Origin: Verrucomicrobiota bacterium
Lineage (GTDB): Bacteria > Verrucomicrobiota > Verrucomicrobiia > Chthoniobacterales > UBA6821
Assembly: GCA_021413925.1 (NCBI GenBank)
Contig: JAIOPL010000026.1
Span: forward strand, 1 to 64,000
Direction: 5' to 3'
DNA: 64,000 nt
In this document: one piece after another, positions 63,284-64,000 of the stretch
Numbering within the stretch: the stretch's first letter is position 1
How the letters are laid out: every line of letters begins with the position of its first letter
The notes under the pieces: model-generated
What the model was told of the DNA's origin: nothing
The model's input: only the letters and a program-made list of their open reading frames with translations
Databases searched by the model: none
Program-made: the position numbers and the translations under genes

Positions 63284-63739
63284 CTACAACCGGAATTTGA
63301 TCACCACCTTCTGAACAAGAGCGGGAGAGTCGATCATGACTCCGGGTTGGTGTCCGTCTCGGGGCAGGAAGATGGCGAAGGAGCCGGCATTCAATTCCAG
63401 AAGTGTCGAGGAGCAGGTCGGAGCCTGATAAAACTCGGCATCCTTCTCGGGATTATAGGGGGTCTTCACGGCTAGTATGTCACGCTCCGCATAACCGATC
63501 CTCTCGGCACCCTCGACCAGGTACTGGATATCGCCGTGCACTCGATGAGTCTCCCATTTCTTTGACTCGGCAGGCGCCGTGTCATAACGCTGGACTATCG
63601 CGATCAGGGAGTCATCGCCGATCGTATAGCGCCCGTCCGGTGTTGCCGGATCGTAAGAGGCAAGCCACGCAAAGGCGCGACTGAAGGAAGAATGCAGCTT
63701 CTCGTAGGTAGAAGCATTGCCGAGCGTATCGAGGATCAT
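63284..63739 (-). CDS. YhcH/YiaL-type (DUF386) protein
   Basis: A 151-residue cupin-like protein of the YhcH/YjgK/YiaL family: an early AFAWLASYD segment and YTIGDDSLIAIVQRYDT, then the metal-binding HRVHGDIQYLVEGAERIGY with two histidines, and a C-terminal FAIFLPRDGHQPGVMI with a further histidine. Members assist sugar (sialic acid, gluconate) or beta-galactoside catabolism, but the reaction is poorly defined. It follows the queD-like gene by 5 bases in the same direction and may share its transcript. Confidence 0.82.
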   Translation of the reverse strand: MILDTLGNASTYEKLHSSFSRAFAWLASYDPATPDGRYTIGDDSLIAIVQRYDTAPAESKKWETHRVHGDIQYLVEGAERIGYAERDILAVKTPYNPEKDAEFYQAPTCSSTLLELNAGSFAIFLPRDGHQPGVMIDSPALVQKVVIKFRL

Positions 63740-63744
63740 TTGCT

Positions 63745-64000
63745 CTATTTGCCTTTATAGCTACAGCGCGCCGTGGGGGTCTCGTGGATGACGATCTCAG
63801 AAAGACCGGGTAGTTGATGCTCGAGCTTTTCCCAGAGCCACCGGCACATATTCTCAATAGTCGGGTTGTCGAGGCCCGGAATGTCGTTCAGATAGGAATG
63901 GTCGAGCAACTCCAGGAGCGGATCCATCGCCCGACTGATACGGGAATGGTCGTAAAGCCATCCAGACGCCGGATCGACCTCCCCCTCCACAGAGATCTCG
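63745..64000 (-). CDS. queD: 6-carboxytetrahydropterin synthase (partial, runs off the window)
   Basis: The C-terminal part of a QueD/PTPS family protein; the frame is open to base 64000, so the start lies outside. Visible are VEGEVDPASGWLYD, LDHSYLNDIPGLDNPTIENM (zinc and catalytic His/Asp region), LWEKLEHQLPGL and VIHETPTARCSYKGK. QueD makes 6-carboxy-tetrahydropterin for queuosine. The N-terminal zinc histidines and catalytic cysteine are beyond the window and could not be checked. Confidence 0.85.
   Translation of the reverse strand, partial: EISVEGEVDPASGWLYDHSRISRAMDPLLELLDHSYLNDIPGLDNPTIENMCRWLWEKLEHQLPGLSEIVIHETPTARCSYKGK

Overview
The window looks like a chromosomal stretch of a Gram-negative bacterium of the Verrucomicrobiota. 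The evidence is a PEP-CTERM protein, a solitary prepilin-like protein with a degenerate H-X9-DG tail, a DUF6580-type membrane protein, RNase HIII, a PmtA-like methyltransferase, and Gram-negative envelope functions (RlpA, an RND pump, a Wza/Wzc-type exopolysaccharide system, a heptose nucleotidyltransferase). The phylum is an inference from gene content and protein style; genus is not determinable by eye. The window is mostly housekeeping sequence, densely coding, with no IS element, prophage or CRISPR array that I can see.

Layout. 0.3-7.6 kb: argD, ligA, a calcineurin-like phosphoesterase, a secreted unknown protein, lysA. 7.8-18.1 kb: a small membrane protein, phoH, metH, a serine-less esterase-like protein, a DUF6580 protein, a pilin-like and a PEP-CTERM protein, rlpA, a PmtA-like methyltransferase and tRNA-Gln(CTG). 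18.2-29 kb: a GNAT protein, purF-purM, an alpha/beta hydrolase, argA, a sodium:solute symporter, dnaA, dnaN and a coupled lipoprotein, so the chromosomal origin is probably near. 29-34 kb: an HldE C-domain-like nucleotidyltransferase, a glycine-rich lipoprotein, two overlapping GT-C-type membrane proteins and a divergent polyprenyl-phosphate-sugar GT2. 34.1-38 kb: a MetE-like pseudogene, a VanA-like Rieske oxygenase, an AraC regulator and a renalase-like oxidoreductase. 38-41.4 kb: rnhC, mutY, trpB. 41.4-47.9 kb: a leftward exopolysaccharide block (Wzy-like polymerase/ligase, beta-barrel, BY-kinase, short OPX protein). 48-52.9 kb: moeB-rhodanese, Trm112-like, thrS, infC, HAD phosphatase. 53-64 kb: rlmI-like, kamA, a lysophospholipase-like hydrolase, a polyphosphate-glucokinase-like ROK kinase, a VapBC-type pair, an RND adaptor and pump, a YhcH-like protein and a partial queD.

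How the genes fit together. argD and argA serve arginine synthesis, lysA lysine and meso-DAP use, metH methionine, trpB tryptophan, and purF-purM purines. The exopolysaccharide block has a very short OPX protein beside a proline-rich beta-barrel, which suggests a two-part outer-membrane exit. The GT2 plus two GT-C-like genes could form a lipid-linked sugar donor and periplasmic transferase module. The AraC/Rieske/MetE-like group resembles a demethylation cassette whose methyltransferase has decayed.

The least ordinary non-coding content is two families of dispersed intergenic repeats. Both mostly occur as inverted pairs: a purine-rich CACAGGGATGAAGGGGAT family at four loci and a GCAGAGGCGCAGAG family at three. 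Other points are an infC gene with no ATG, GTG or TTG at the family-typical N-terminus and a Shine-Dalgarno buried in a strong hairpin, a possible small structured RNA with a terminator upstream of ligA, and five heptamer repeats just upstream of lysA.
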